From Arthrobacter_E sp041360795 (GTDB taxonomy: Bacteria; Actinomycetota; Actinomycetes; Actinomycetales; Micrococcaceae), in the NCBI RefSeq assembly GCF_041360795.1, contig NZ_JBFUPW010000002.1, forward strand, positions 186,001-250,000: a DNA stretch of 64,000 bases. The letters run 5' to 3'. Below the pieces are notes generated by a model, which worked only from the letters and a program-made list of their open reading frames with translations, was not told where the DNA came from and did not search any database. Of the stretch, positions 24,001 through 31,260 are shown piece after piece. The position numbers were made by a program, and so were the translations under genes. The stretch's first letter is position 1; every line of letters starts with the position of its first letter.

Positions 24001-25477
24001 CTGGGTCTGGGGATACGACGCCAAGGCGCCGGTCACGGTCGAGAGCAAGCCCCTCCCCGCCCAGACCAAGACCACCCGCTTCGCGCAGGAGTTCACCGCC
24101 GGCAACTGCGGACGGTACTTCACCGGTCTGAGCCGCACAGGTTCCGCGGACGGCGCGGACTTCGTCCTGGACGACTTCCTGCTGGAGGACCTCGGCCCCG
24201 CCTCGGCGGTGCCTGCCTGCGCCACGGTGTCCGGCACGCTCGACGCCGACGTGATCCAGCAGGGCAAGGCCACCGAGTTCACCACGGTGCTGGAGAACAA
24301 CGAACCCGCACCTGTGAGCGACGTGTCCGTCAGCCTCCAGCTCCCCGAGGGCTGGACCGCCGAGGCGAAGACCCCTGCGACGACAGCCACCCTCGCCGCC
24401 GGCGCGACGTTCACCACCACCTGGGCCGTCACCGCGCCGGCCAGTGCGGACGGGAGCTATTCGATCGGCGTCAAGGGGACGTACCGGACCACCGCGGATC
24501 CTCAGGGGCCACGGACGGCGAGCGCCGCCGTCGCGGTCAAGACACTGCCCAAGCCGCCGCAGCAGGACGTGTACGCGAGCGATCATGACTGGGTCAGTTC
24601 CAGCAATGGCTGGGGTCCCGTGGAGAAGGACCAGTCCAACGGTGAGCAGGGCGCCGGTGACGGCACGCCGATCACGCTCAACGGCGTCGTCTACCCGAAG
24701 GGGCTCGGCGCGCACGCACCGTCCACGGTGAAGTACTTCCTCGGCGGCTACTGCACCCGCTTCACGGCCGACGTCGGGATCGACGATGTGCAGAAGAGCC
24801 GCGGCTCCGTGATCTTCAGCGTCGTGGCGGACGGCAAGGTCAAGGCCGTCAGCCCGGTGATGCGGCCCGACTCGGCCACGGCGAAGCTGGACGTCGATCT
24901 CACGGGCGCCCAGTACGTTGAACTCGTGGCGGATCCGACCGCCGACGGCAATGGCAATGATCACGCGGACTGGGGTGGCGCCCGCTTCAGCTGCTCCGAT
25001 CAGCGCCACGATGCCCCCGCCGCCGAGCTCTCCGGCACCGTCTACGCCTCGGACCTCTCGTGGGTCAGTGAGACGAACGGCTGGGGACCGGCCGAGCGGG
25101 ACACCGCCAACGGCGAGGAGAACCCTGGCGACGGCCCGGCCCTGACGCTGGACGGCACCCGGTACGCCAAGGGCATCGGCGTCCACGCGGACTCGTCCGT
25201 GGTGCTCGACGTGCAGAAGAAGTGCACGGCCTTCACCGCCCTCGTGGGAGTGGACGACAAGAAACTCGGCAAGGGCCTGCAGGGCTCCGTCGTGTTCGTG
25301 GTCCTGGTGGACGGCGCGGAGAAGTTCCGCAGTGCGGTCCTCAGCGCACCGGATGCCGCGGTCCCCGTGAAGGTCGACGTCACGGGCGCCTCACGCGTCG
25401 AGCTGAAGGCCCTCACCAACGGGGACGACGGCGGCGACGACTGGGGTGACTGGGCGGACGCCCGCTTCACCTGCTGA
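21059..25477 (+). CDS. Secreted endo-alpha-N-acetylgalactosaminidase (GH101) with two NPCBM domains
   Basis: 1472-residue secreted glycosidase that releases the O-linked Gal-beta-1,3-GalNAc disaccharide from Ser/Thr of glycoproteins. The start is a TTG at 21059 with Shine-Dalgarno GAGAGGAG; no ATG fits. A signal peptide follows (hydrophobic core near residues 12-33). The GH101 core (about 250-720) shows LKGYTSEGHDSANTDY, RIGVHVNATEIYPEA, and FVYVDVYY with the likely nucleophile D480. VGSEWAYS carries the likely acid/base E506, followed by WNPDVRLGG and HHEIMRWTP. Next come two beta-rich, CBM-like segments (about 720-1050), a NEW3-like domain (about 1062-1150) and two NPCBM domains (about 1171-1310 and 1328-1472, each opening VYASD..WV). 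There is no LPxTG or C-terminal membrane anchor, so it is released. Divergent from the galactosamine operon. Confidence 0.93.
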   Translation: MRIHRPTRRGMAWCMAGALALPLTGLAGSLPAWGDAPSSAPEQAAVAPSAKTRPPTPGKDQEVLVTGKLAAVVSTTFPQVISYLDRDGGGTLAGTRQPLSTLKINGTEQSVTVTSRKTDDTTMTYTLTVPGLPGVALDASLGLQGNAVTFRITAIRDTAENRVSTVEIPGLKLVTVSSAEPGAQLATTRLSTNRNATGDTFTPVTATTPVDAKPKGSAYALAGTAKLAAAVESNSLYDASSGPANLDGSRFFSQVTAAPDGGREASIASGAWLYRAAGSRTTEELPWAKVAITADANADHQVDWQDAAIALRSIAVRPNKGEQTADNVITHIPFNFASQATHPFLRTLDDVKRVSLATDGLGQVAMLKGYTSEGHDSANTDYGNNFNERAGGLKDLNTLASESARWNARIGVHVNATEIYPEAKSFSEDLLNADKSKGWNWLDQSYGINQRADINTGKLATRIKELRDATNKNLDFVYVDVYYSYGWVAQKIQDELVKNGFRVGSEWAYSLNRNNTWSHWANDEKYGGTDNKGINSQILRFVNNSQADVWNPDVRLGGSHIVEFEGWTGQNDYNAFTKNVWESNLPTKFLQHHEIMRWTPESVDLSDGVSVTGSTAADRTITADGVAVLKGRDYLLPWSSKDNGKADKLYHYSAAGGSSTWALGKGFANAHELSVYKLGDNGRTLVTTVPVVDGQVTLTAEAGQPYVLVPRGKASQLPATAQFGSGTPFQDPGFNGSGLAAWNPQGSVQQVRDAKGRRYAELGSGASSISQKLGQLATGTFSVSAWVEIEPGKTRDTRLTVDTGQGKTQEYALDRSTARNYVAGDEKNGTFFQRIRVLVDLPQGGRPTVRLSADDGDAKVRVDDFRAVKTAPSQAGSAQTGAVLKEDFENVDQGWWPFLKGDAGGTTDPRTHLSIRNAPFTQQGWYRNTVDKTLNGNFSLVAHEENDGLVYRTSDSTVKLTPGHSYRVSFAYQNSLADQYSWVWGYDAKAPVTVESKPLPAQTKTTRFAQEFTAGNCGRYFTGLSRTGSADGADFVLDDFLLEDLGPASAVPACATVSGTLDADVIQQGKATEFTTVLENNEPAPVSDVSVSLQLPEGWTAEAKTPATTATLAAGATFTTTWAVTAPASADGSYSIGVKGTYRTTADPQGPRTASAAVAVKTLPKPPQQDVYASDHDWVSSSNGWGPVEKDQSNGEQGAGDGTPITLNGVVYPKGLGAHAPSTVKYFLGGYCTRFTADVGIDDVQKSRGSVIFSVVADGKVKAVSPVMRPDSATAKLDVDLTGAQYVELVADPTADGNGNDHADWGGARFSCSDQRHDAPAAELSGTVYASDLSWVSETNGWGPAERDTANGEENPGDGPALTLDGTRYAKGIGVHADSSVVLDVQKKCTAFTALVGVDDKKLGKGLQGSVVFVVLVDGAEKFRSAVLSAPDAAVPVKVDVTGASRVELKALTNGDDGGDDWGDWADARFTC

Positions 25478-25504
25478 GCCGTATCCTCCCCCTGCACGCG
25501 AAGT

Positions 25505-25549
25505 AACAGATGACGCCCCTAAAACTCGGTTTTAGGGGCGTCATCTGTT
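25505..25549. terminator. Long perfect hairpin between GH101 and hutI
   Basis: Perfect 21-bp stem (25505-25525 with 25529-25549) closed by a 3-nt TCG loop; the inner arm contains GACGCCCCTAAAAC. It lies 27 nt after the GH101 stop and 22 nt from the convergent hutI stop, so it would terminate both. Confidence 0.85.
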
Positions 25550-25571
25550 CTCTCGCGGAGGCGGCGCGGGC

Positions 25572-26777
25572 TCAGACGACTTGCACGCCCGCCTGCCAGA
25601 CGGCGTGGGTGAGCGGCATGCCGGGACGGTAGGCCAGGTGGGTCGCACTCGGAGCGTTCAGCAGGTGCAGATCCGCGCGGTGCCCGACGGCGATCGACCC
25701 GACCGCACGACGCCCGTCGACGTCCTCGCCCACCTCGCGGTGCAGGGCCAGGGCGCCGCCGAACGTCGCGGCGCGCACGGCTTCGTGGACGCTGAGGCCC
25801 ATCTGGAGCACCGCGGTGGTCACGCAGTAGTTCATGGCACTCGTGTAGCTGGTGCCGGGATTGAGGTTGGAGGCGATCGCCACCTGGACGCCCGCGTCCA
25901 GCAGGCGGCGGGCCGGGGCGAGGGGCTCCCGCGTGGAGAGGTCGCAGGCGGGCAGGCACGTGGCGACCGTTCCCCGGGGGCCGCGGCCGCCGTCGTAGGC
26001 CGCCCAGCTGTCCGCGAGCGCTGCGACGTCGGCGTCCTCGAGGTAGTTCACGTGGTCGACGCTCGCGGCGCCGAGCTCGACGGCGAGGCGCACGCCGGCG
26101 CCCGGGCCGAGCTGGTTGCCGTGCACGCGCAGTCCCAGACCGGCGGCGGCGCAGGCTTCGAGCACGCGGCGCGACTGGGCCTCGTCGAATGCCCCGCGCT
26201 CACAGAACACATCGGCCCAGCGGGCGTGCGGGGCGACGGCGGTGAGCATCGGCCCGACCACTTCCTCCACATAGGCCTCCGGCTCGACGCCCTTCGGGAC
26301 GAGGTGTGCTCCGAGGAACGTGACCTCATCGGCCACCTGCGCGGTCACGCGGGCCAGCGCCTCCTCGTGCTCGGTGCTCAGCCCATACCCGGTCTTGGCC
26401 TCGAGATACGTGGTTCCGCCCCGCAGGGCCTCGGCACGGCGCGCCCGGGCGAGTTCGAGGAGTTCCTCATCGGAGGCGGCTCGCGTGGCGTTCATGGTGA
26501 CGCCGATGCCGCCCGCGCTGTAACTCTCCCCCGCCATCCGCGCTTCGAATTCGGCGGTGCGGTCCCCGGCGAACACGAGGTGCGTGTGCGAATCCACCCA
26601 GCCGGGCAGCAGCGCGCGGCCCTCGGCGTCGTACACCTCGTCCGCGGCCGGGGCGTCGGCAGCCTGACCGACCCAGGCGATGCGTTCACCGTCGACGACG
26701 ACGGCCGCGTCCTTGAGGACCCGGTGCTCGCCGTCCTGGGTCATGAGTTCGGCGATGTTGGTGATCAGGAGGCTCAT
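25572..26777 (-). CDS. hutI: Imidazolonepropionase
   Basis: 401-residue amidohydrolase-superfamily enzyme of histidine degradation, hydrolysing 4-imidazolone-5-propionate to N-formimino-L-glutamate. Metal and substrate motifs: WVDSHTHLVFAGDR (the HxH metal pair) at about residues 65-80, then FEARMAGESYSAGGIGVTMNATR. TYLEAKTGYGLSTEHE, FLGAHLVPKG and RVHGNQLGPGAG follow, and the late SNLNPGTSYTSAMNYC is characteristic of HutI. The start is placed at MSLLITN (26777); a few upstream in-frame codons have no support. No other hut gene is in the window, so the pathway must be completed elsewhere. Confidence 0.95.
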   Translation of the reverse strand: MSLLITNIAELMTQDGEHRVLKDAAVVVDGERIAWVGQAADAPAADEVYDAEGRALLPGWVDSHTHLVFAGDRTAEFEARMAGESYSAGGIGVTMNATRAASDEELLELARARRAEALRGGTTYLEAKTGYGLSTEHEEALARVTAQVADEVTFLGAHLVPKGVEPEAYVEEVVGPMLTAVAPHARWADVFCERGAFDEAQSRRVLEACAAAGLGLRVHGNQLGPGAGVRLAVELGAASVDHVNYLEDADVAALADSWAAYDGGRGPRGTVATCLPACDLSTREPLAPARRLLDAGVQVAIASNLNPGTSYTSAMNYCVTTAVLQMGLSVHEAVRAATFGGALALHREVGEDVDGRRAVGSIAVGHRADLHLLNAPSATHLAYRPGMPLTHAVWQAGVQVV

Positions 26778-26866
26778 GGTTCCCATTCTCCCGGGACACA
26801 CCCGCCCCGTCCCGGACTCGCCTCCACCCGTGTCCGGTATCCCGGACCAAACCCGCCCCCCTTAAC

Positions 26867-26938
26867 CATCGACTGCTCCATACGATGTCGTTTTCCTCGG
26901 ATTTCCGGGGATTTCGACATCGTATGGAGCAGTCGATG
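26867..26938. terminator. Long hairpin, family B copy 2
   Basis: Perfect 24-nt arms (26867-26890 and 26915-26938). The arm starts CATCGACTGCTCCATACGAT and the loop contains TTTTCCTCGGATTTC, both nearly identical to the hairpin at 7833-7904. The single arm difference (G to C) is matched by C to G on the opposite arm. It lies 18 nt beyond the kbl stop. Confidence 0.8.
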
Positions 26939-26955
26939 AAAGAAGCAGGCGCGGG

Positions 26956-28170
26956 TCAGGAAGCCTCGGCCCGGGCTGCCACGAATGCCTGGACGCACGC
27001 TTCGACGTCCTCGGCGCTGTGCCGCGCGGAGAGCTGCACGCGGATGCGGGCCGCGCCACGGGGCACCACGGGGAAGCTGAACGCGGTCACAAACACACCG
27101 TGCTCCAGCATCGCCGAGGCGACCTTCGCCGCGAGGACGGCGTCGTGGAACATGACGGGGATGATCGCGTGCTCGCCGTCGAGCAGTTCGAAGCCCTCCT
27201 CCTGCATGCGACGGCGGAACAGCGCGGCGTTCTCGAAGAGTTTCTCGCGGAGTTCCCCGGAGTCCCGCACGAGTTCGAGCGCCTTGAGCGTCGCGGCGAC
27301 GATGGCCGGAGCGAGCGAGTTGGAGAACAGGTACGGGCGGGCCTTCTGGCGCAGCATCGCGACGATCTCGGACCGGCCGGAGACGTAGCCACCGGACGCG
27401 CCGCCGAGCGCCTTGCCGAAGGTGCCCGTGTAGATGTCCACGCGGTCGCTGACACCGGCGTGCTCGGGGGTGCCGGCGCCCGTCGCACCCATGAAGCCGA
27501 CGGCGTGCGAATCGTCCACCATGACCAGCGCGCCGTACTTGTCGGCCAGATCGCAGATCTCGCGGAGCGGGGCGAGGTAGCCGTCCATCGAGAAGACGCC
27601 GTCCGTCACGACCACCACGCGGCGCGCGGCCGGCTGGCCGGGCGCGTCCGACGTCGCCTCGCGGAGCTTGGCCTCCAGATCCGCCATGTCCTGGTTGGCG
27701 TAGCGGAAGCGGCGGGCCTTGGAGAGGCGGATGCCGTCGATGATCGAGGCGTGATTCAGCGCGTCGGAGACGATCGCGTCCTCCGGGCCGAAGAGGGATT
27801 CGAAGACGCCGCCGTTGGCGTCGAAGCAGCTCGAGAACAGGATCGTGTCCTCGGTGCCGAGGAACCGGGAGACCTGGCGTTCGAGTTCCAGGTGCAGGTC
27901 CTGGGTGCCGCAGATGAACCGGACGCTCGCCATGCCGAAGCCGTGACTGTCCATGGCGTCCTTGGCCGCGGCGATGATCTCCGGGTGATCCGCGAGACCC
28001 AGGTAGTTGTTCGCGCAGAAGTTGAGCACCTCGCGGGTGGGCTGGCCGAGCGGGCCGGCGGTGATCCGGTTGGACTGCGCCGAGGTGATGTTGCGCTCTT
28101 CCTTGAAGAGGCCGGCGGTGCGGAGATCGTCGAGCTCCGTGGCGAGCTGGTCCTTGATGAGGCCGTACAT
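26956..28170 (-). CDS. kbl: Glycine C-acetyltransferase (2-amino-3-ketobutyrate CoA ligase)
   Basis: 404-residue PLP-dependent alpha-oxoamine synthase that cleaves 2-amino-3-ketobutyrate with CoA to glycine and acetyl-CoA, acting after threonine dehydrogenase. Family landmarks: NFCANNYLGLADHPEI, HGFGMASVRFICGTQDLH, VMVDDSHAVGFMG (Asp contacting the PLP pyridine nitrogen), and TGTFGKALGGASGG with PLP-lysine K253. Length and motifs are those of Kbl rather than BioF or HemA, and tdh lies directly upstream. About 160 nt and a hairpin separate the two genes, so kbl may also have its own promoter. Confidence 0.95.
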   Translation of the reverse strand: MYGLIKDQLATELDDLRTAGLFKEERNITSAQSNRITAGPLGQPTREVLNFCANNYLGLADHPEIIAAAKDAMDSHGFGMASVRFICGTQDLHLELERQVSRFLGTEDTILFSSCFDANGGVFESLFGPEDAIVSDALNHASIIDGIRLSKARRFRYANQDMADLEAKLREATSDAPGQPAARRVVVVTDGVFSMDGYLAPLREICDLADKYGALVMVDDSHAVGFMGATGAGTPEHAGVSDRVDIYTGTFGKALGGASGGYVSGRSEIVAMLRQKARPYLFSNSLAPAIVAATLKALELVRDSGELREKLFENAALFRRRMQEEGFELLDGEHAIIPVMFHDAVLAAKVASAMLEHGVFVTAFSFPVVPRGAARIRVQLSARHSAEDVEACVQAFVAARAEAS

Positions 28171-28274
28171 GATGGTCCTTTCGGCGGTGCCCGCGGGGCG
28201 GGCGCCCCCTTGCGAGCTTACGAGGGTGAGGTGCGTGCGGGAAGGCCTGGCGCGGGAAGGCCCGGTCCGCCGAG

Positions 28275-28310
28275 GACGACGGCGCGCGGAAGCCGTCGCG
28301 CGCCGTCGTC
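28275..28310 (-). terminator. Hairpin after tdh
   Basis: GACGACGGCGCGCG (28275-28288) pairs perfectly with CGCGCGCCGTCGTC (28297-28310), 8-nt loop, 20 nt beyond the tdh stop. It is a likely (perhaps partial) terminator between tdh and kbl. Confidence 0.6.
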
Positions 28311-28329
28311 GTCAGTCAGCGGCGGGCGG

Positions 28330-29376
28330 TCAGAGGGTGCGCCAGTCGAGCACGACCTTGCCGCCGTGCCCGCCGCGCGCCGCTTCGAAGCCCTTCTCCC
28401 ATTCCGTGGCGGGCAGGACGTCGGTGATGACGGCGGAGATGTTCCGGTGCAGCACCGGGTTGGAGGAGAGCATGGCGCTCATGGCGTACCAGGTCTCGAA
28501 CATCTCGCGTCCGTAGATGCCCTTGAGGGTCAGCATGTGGGTGACGACCTTGCCCCAGTCGATGTCGATCGACTGGCTCGGCAGGCCGAGCATGGCGATC
28601 CGGCCGCCGTGGTTCATGTTCTCGATCATCTCGGGCAGCGCCGTCGGGTGTCCCGACATCTCGAGGCCGATGTCGAAGCCCTCGCGCATGCCGAGTTCCC
28701 GCTGCGCGTCGCTGATGCGAGTGGTGGAGACGTCGACGGCGAGGTCCACACCCAGGGAGCGGGCCAGTTCGAGGCGGCTCGGCGAGACATCGGTGATGGC
28801 GATCTTGCGGGCCCCGGCGTGCCGGGCGACCGCGATGGCCATGAGGCCGATGGGGCCGGCGCCGGTGATGAGGACGTCCTCGCCGACGAGCGGGAAGCTC
28901 AGGGCCGTGTGCACGGCGTTGCCGAAGGGGTCGAAGATGGCGCCGAGTTCCGGGGTGACGCTGGGGTCGTGGTGGACCCAGACGTTCTCCTCCGGGATGA
29001 CGACGTACTCGGCGAAGGCGCCGTCACGCTGCACGCCCACGCTGGAGGTCCGGATGCACATCTGGCGACGGCCGGCGCGGCAGTTGCGGCAGATGCCGCA
29101 GACCACGTGCCCCTCACCGGAGACGCGGTCTCCCACCTTGACGTCCCGGACATCCTCGCCGATCTCCACGACCTCGCCGTAGAACTCGTGGCCCGCGATG
29201 AGCGGAGCATTGATGGTGCTCGCCGCCCAGGCGTCCCAGGACTGGATGTGCAGGTCGGTGCCGCAGATGCCGGTGGTGTGCACGCGGATCTTCACGTCCC
29301 CGGCACCGGTGCCGGGTTCGGGGCGGTCCACGAGTTCGAAGCCGGGCCGTGCCCCGGACTTGTACAGAGCCTTCAT
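28330..29376 (-). CDS. tdh: L-threonine 3-dehydrogenase
   Basis: 348-residue zinc-containing medium-chain dehydrogenase oxidising threonine to 2-amino-3-ketobutyrate with NAD. Visible: catalytic zinc region TTGICGTDLHIQSWD, GHEFYGEVVEIG, structural-zinc cysteines in CGICRNCRAGRRQMC, the NAD-binding ITGAGPIGLMAIAVARHAGA, and the TDH-typical EMSGHPTAL and IYGREMFETWY. The ATG at 29376 (MKALYKSG) fits the family start. An in-frame ATG nine bases upstream (29385) is possible but has a poorer Shine-Dalgarno. With kbl it forms the threonine-to-glycine route. Confidence 0.95.
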   Translation of the reverse strand: MKALYKSGARPGFELVDRPEPGTGAGDVKIRVHTTGICGTDLHIQSWDAWAASTINAPLIAGHEFYGEVVEIGEDVRDVKVGDRVSGEGHVVCGICRNCRAGRRQMCIRTSSVGVQRDGAFAEYVVIPEENVWVHHDPSVTPELGAIFDPFGNAVHTALSFPLVGEDVLITGAGPIGLMAIAVARHAGARKIAITDVSPSRLELARSLGVDLAVDVSTTRISDAQRELGMREGFDIGLEMSGHPTALPEMIENMNHGGRIAMLGLPSQSIDIDWGKVVTHMLTLKGIYGREMFETWYAMSAMLSSNPVLHRNISAVITDVLPATEWEKGFEAARGGHGGKVVLDWRTL

Positions 29377-29432
29377 GAGTCCCATTACAAGCCGTCAAAA
29401 GGCTTAGAACAAGCTCAAGTATCTCATTCCTG

Positions 29433-29452
29433 AGTTAAGGATTTACTTAACT
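29433..29452. promoter_or_regulatory. Inverted repeat upstream of tdh
   Basis: AGTTAAG-GATTTA-CTTAACT, a perfect 7-bp inverted repeat with 6-bp spacer, in the AT-richer divergent region between tdh and the amidohydrolase gene. A regulator-binding site for either gene is plausible. No regulator is encoded beside it. Confidence 0.35.
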
Positions 29453-29556
29453 GTTTTGTCGAGGGCTGGCGGGATCTCTTCACCATGGCGTAACTTTGGT
29501 ATTCCAAACTTAGTGAGCAGCGCCACACTCACGCCCTTTCCCCAAGGAGACTCCCC

Positions 29557-30894
29557 ATGTGCACCCATGACCACGACAGCGCCGTCCAGCCGCCCAGCGA
29601 CCTCCCCCGGCGCGGCGTCCTCGCCGGGGCCGCGGCCCTCGCGGGCATCACCGCGGCAGGCATCGCCGCACAGCTGGCGGCGGCGCCCGCGGCCCAGGCC
29701 TCCGACCGCCCCGCCGCTCCGGTGCACCGGGGACGCCCCGCGACGCCGGGCGCCGTGATCATCGAGGGCGGCACCGTCGTCGATCCGCTCACCGGTAGCG
29801 CGATCGAAGACGGCGTCCTGGTGCTCGACGACGGCAAGGTCGCCGCCGTCGGAAATCGGGATACCACTCGGCGAGCCGTCGCCGCCGTCGCCCGCCGCGC
29901 ACAGCGCCTCCAGGCGCACGGGCGCTGGGTGGTGCCCGGACTGGTCGACGCACACGTGCACGCGAACGGTCTGGAGGATGTCCGGCTTCATCTGCAGAAT
30001 GGCACCACGAGCGTCCGGAGCGGCAGCAGCAGCTTCTACCAGGACGTGGCCCTCGCCGCGCTGCCCGAATGGGCGCCGGGCCTGTCCCCGCGCATGCTCG
30101 CCGCCGGCTTGTTCGTCTCCCCGGACCAGGGCGATTCCATCCTGGCCGACCCGGATCTGGCGCCGCTGGCCGGACTGAAGAACGGTATCCGGGACGTGCA
30201 GGATCTGGCCTACTTCACGAGGGTCAACCTCGCCCGCGGCGCCCGGGTGATCAAGACCCGCGCCAATCCCCGGGCGGGCATCCCCGAGCAGGACCCCCGG
30301 GAACTCGTGTACGGGCGGGAGCAGATCGCCGCGATCGTCAAGGCCGCCCGCGGCGCCGGTGTGCTGTGCCACGCCTACAGCGCCGAAGGCATCGACGGCG
30401 CCGTGCGGGGCGGCGTGAAGAGCATCGAGCATGGCGTGTACCTGACGGAGGCCACCATCGCGGAGATGGTCCGCCGTGGCACGTACTTCACCCCCACCCT
30501 GCAGGCCGTCGACAGCATGGCGACCGACCCGAACCCGATCCTGGCCGCCCGCGGCAAGGAGTACACGCCGATCCACCAGGCCGCCGTCCGAGCGGCCCAC
30601 GAGGCGGGCGTCACGATCGTGGCAGGCACCGACTCCTTCGGCACCGACGTGACGCCGCTGGGCACCGAAGTGCGGCGCCTTCACGAGGCAGGACTGTCCA
30701 CGCTCGAATCCCTCCGTGCCGCGACGACCTACTCCGCCCGACTCCTGGGCCTGGAAGGCAAGGCCGGGAGGTTCACCGTGGGCGGCTTCGCCGACGCGGT
30801 CGTCGTGGACGCCGACCCGCTCAGCGACGGCACGGCCTTGGAGAAGGTCAACACCGTGGTGGCCCAGGGGGTCGTGGTCCGGAACGGGCTGTGA
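29557..30894 (+). CDS. Tat-exported amidohydrolase family protein
   Basis: 445-residue metal-dependent hydrolase of the amidohydrolase superfamily with an export signal. The N-terminus holds a twin-arginine motif (LPRRGVLAGAAALAG) and an Ala-rich end (AAPAAQASD), indicating folded export. The catalytic barrel shows DAHVHANG (HxH metal pair) and a metal-bridging lysine candidate in RVIKTRAN. LCHAYSAEG and KSIEHGVYL supply the next histidines, and VAGTDSFGTD the catalytic Asp. The C-terminal SARLLGLEGKAGRFTVGGFADAVVVDADPL is typical of the prolidase/dipeptidase-like amidohydrolases (COG1228). The substrate is unknown. Shine-Dalgarno AAGGAG precedes the ATG. Confidence 0.88.
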   Translation: MCTHDHDSAVQPPSDLPRRGVLAGAAALAGITAAGIAAQLAAAPAAQASDRPAAPVHRGRPATPGAVIIEGGTVVDPLTGSAIEDGVLVLDDGKVAAVGNRDTTRRAVAAVARRAQRLQAHGRWVVPGLVDAHVHANGLEDVRLHLQNGTTSVRSGSSSFYQDVALAALPEWAPGLSPRMLAAGLFVSPDQGDSILADPDLAPLAGLKNGIRDVQDLAYFTRVNLARGARVIKTRANPRAGIPEQDPRELVYGREQIAAIVKAARGAGVLCHAYSAEGIDGAVRGGVKSIEHGVYLTEATIAEMVRRGTYFTPTLQAVDSMATDPNPILAARGKEYTPIHQAAVRAAHEAGVTIVAGTDSFGTDVTPLGTEVRRLHEAGLSTLESLRAATTYSARLLGLEGKAGRFTVGGFADAVVVDADPLSDGTALEKVNTVVAQGVVVRNGL

Positions 30895-31260
30895 GGTGTG
30901 GCGGGGCGGGGTTCGATTGGGCGGGGGGTGGAACGAGAGGGCCGAGCCCGGAGGTCCACCTGTCCGGTCCCTCCTATGCCGACGTCGCTATCGGGCGCAC
31001 GTATCCCGCCGACCTCGCTATCCAGGGTCCGAACTCGCTGCCGACAGTCGCGATGTCAGACGCCGGACAGCGAGCTCGGCCCCGGAATGCCGTCTGCCCC
31101 GCCCCGCAAGTCGCCGAGTCCGCCGTCCGTGCTGTGAGGTCGCTACATGATGTAGCGACCTCACAGCACGGACAGCGGACTCAGCCGGATCCAGCCACCG
31201 CCGAAACAACCACCCTTCAGCGCTCCTTCATCGTCACGCCAAACGATTTAGGATGTGCTC
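30895..31260. other. Intergenic region with stacked inverted repeats
   Basis: 366 bases without a gene. Besides the long hairpin at 31116-31182 it has a weaker inverted repeat (31029-31040 with 31068-31079, 12 nt, one mismatch). It also has two imperfect direct repeats of GCCGACSTCGCTATC near 30978 and 31008. The Shine-Dalgarno AGGA of the LysR gene ends the stretch. I see no small gene. Confidence 0.5.
31116..31182. terminator. Longest hairpin in the window (33-nt arms)
   Basis: Arms 31116-31148 and 31150-31182 are complementary with a single mismatch and one central base; the inner 24 nt are perfect. The middle reads GTCGCTACATGATGTAGCGAC. It lies about 220 nt after the amidohydrolase stop and 78 nt before the LysR start, on the same strand, and would insulate the two. 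Confidence 0.75.

Noticed and set aside
23267..25186. 639-codon open frame antisense to the GH101 C-terminal domains
   Set aside because: Same composition bias; the two NPCBM domains on the other strand explain the sequence.
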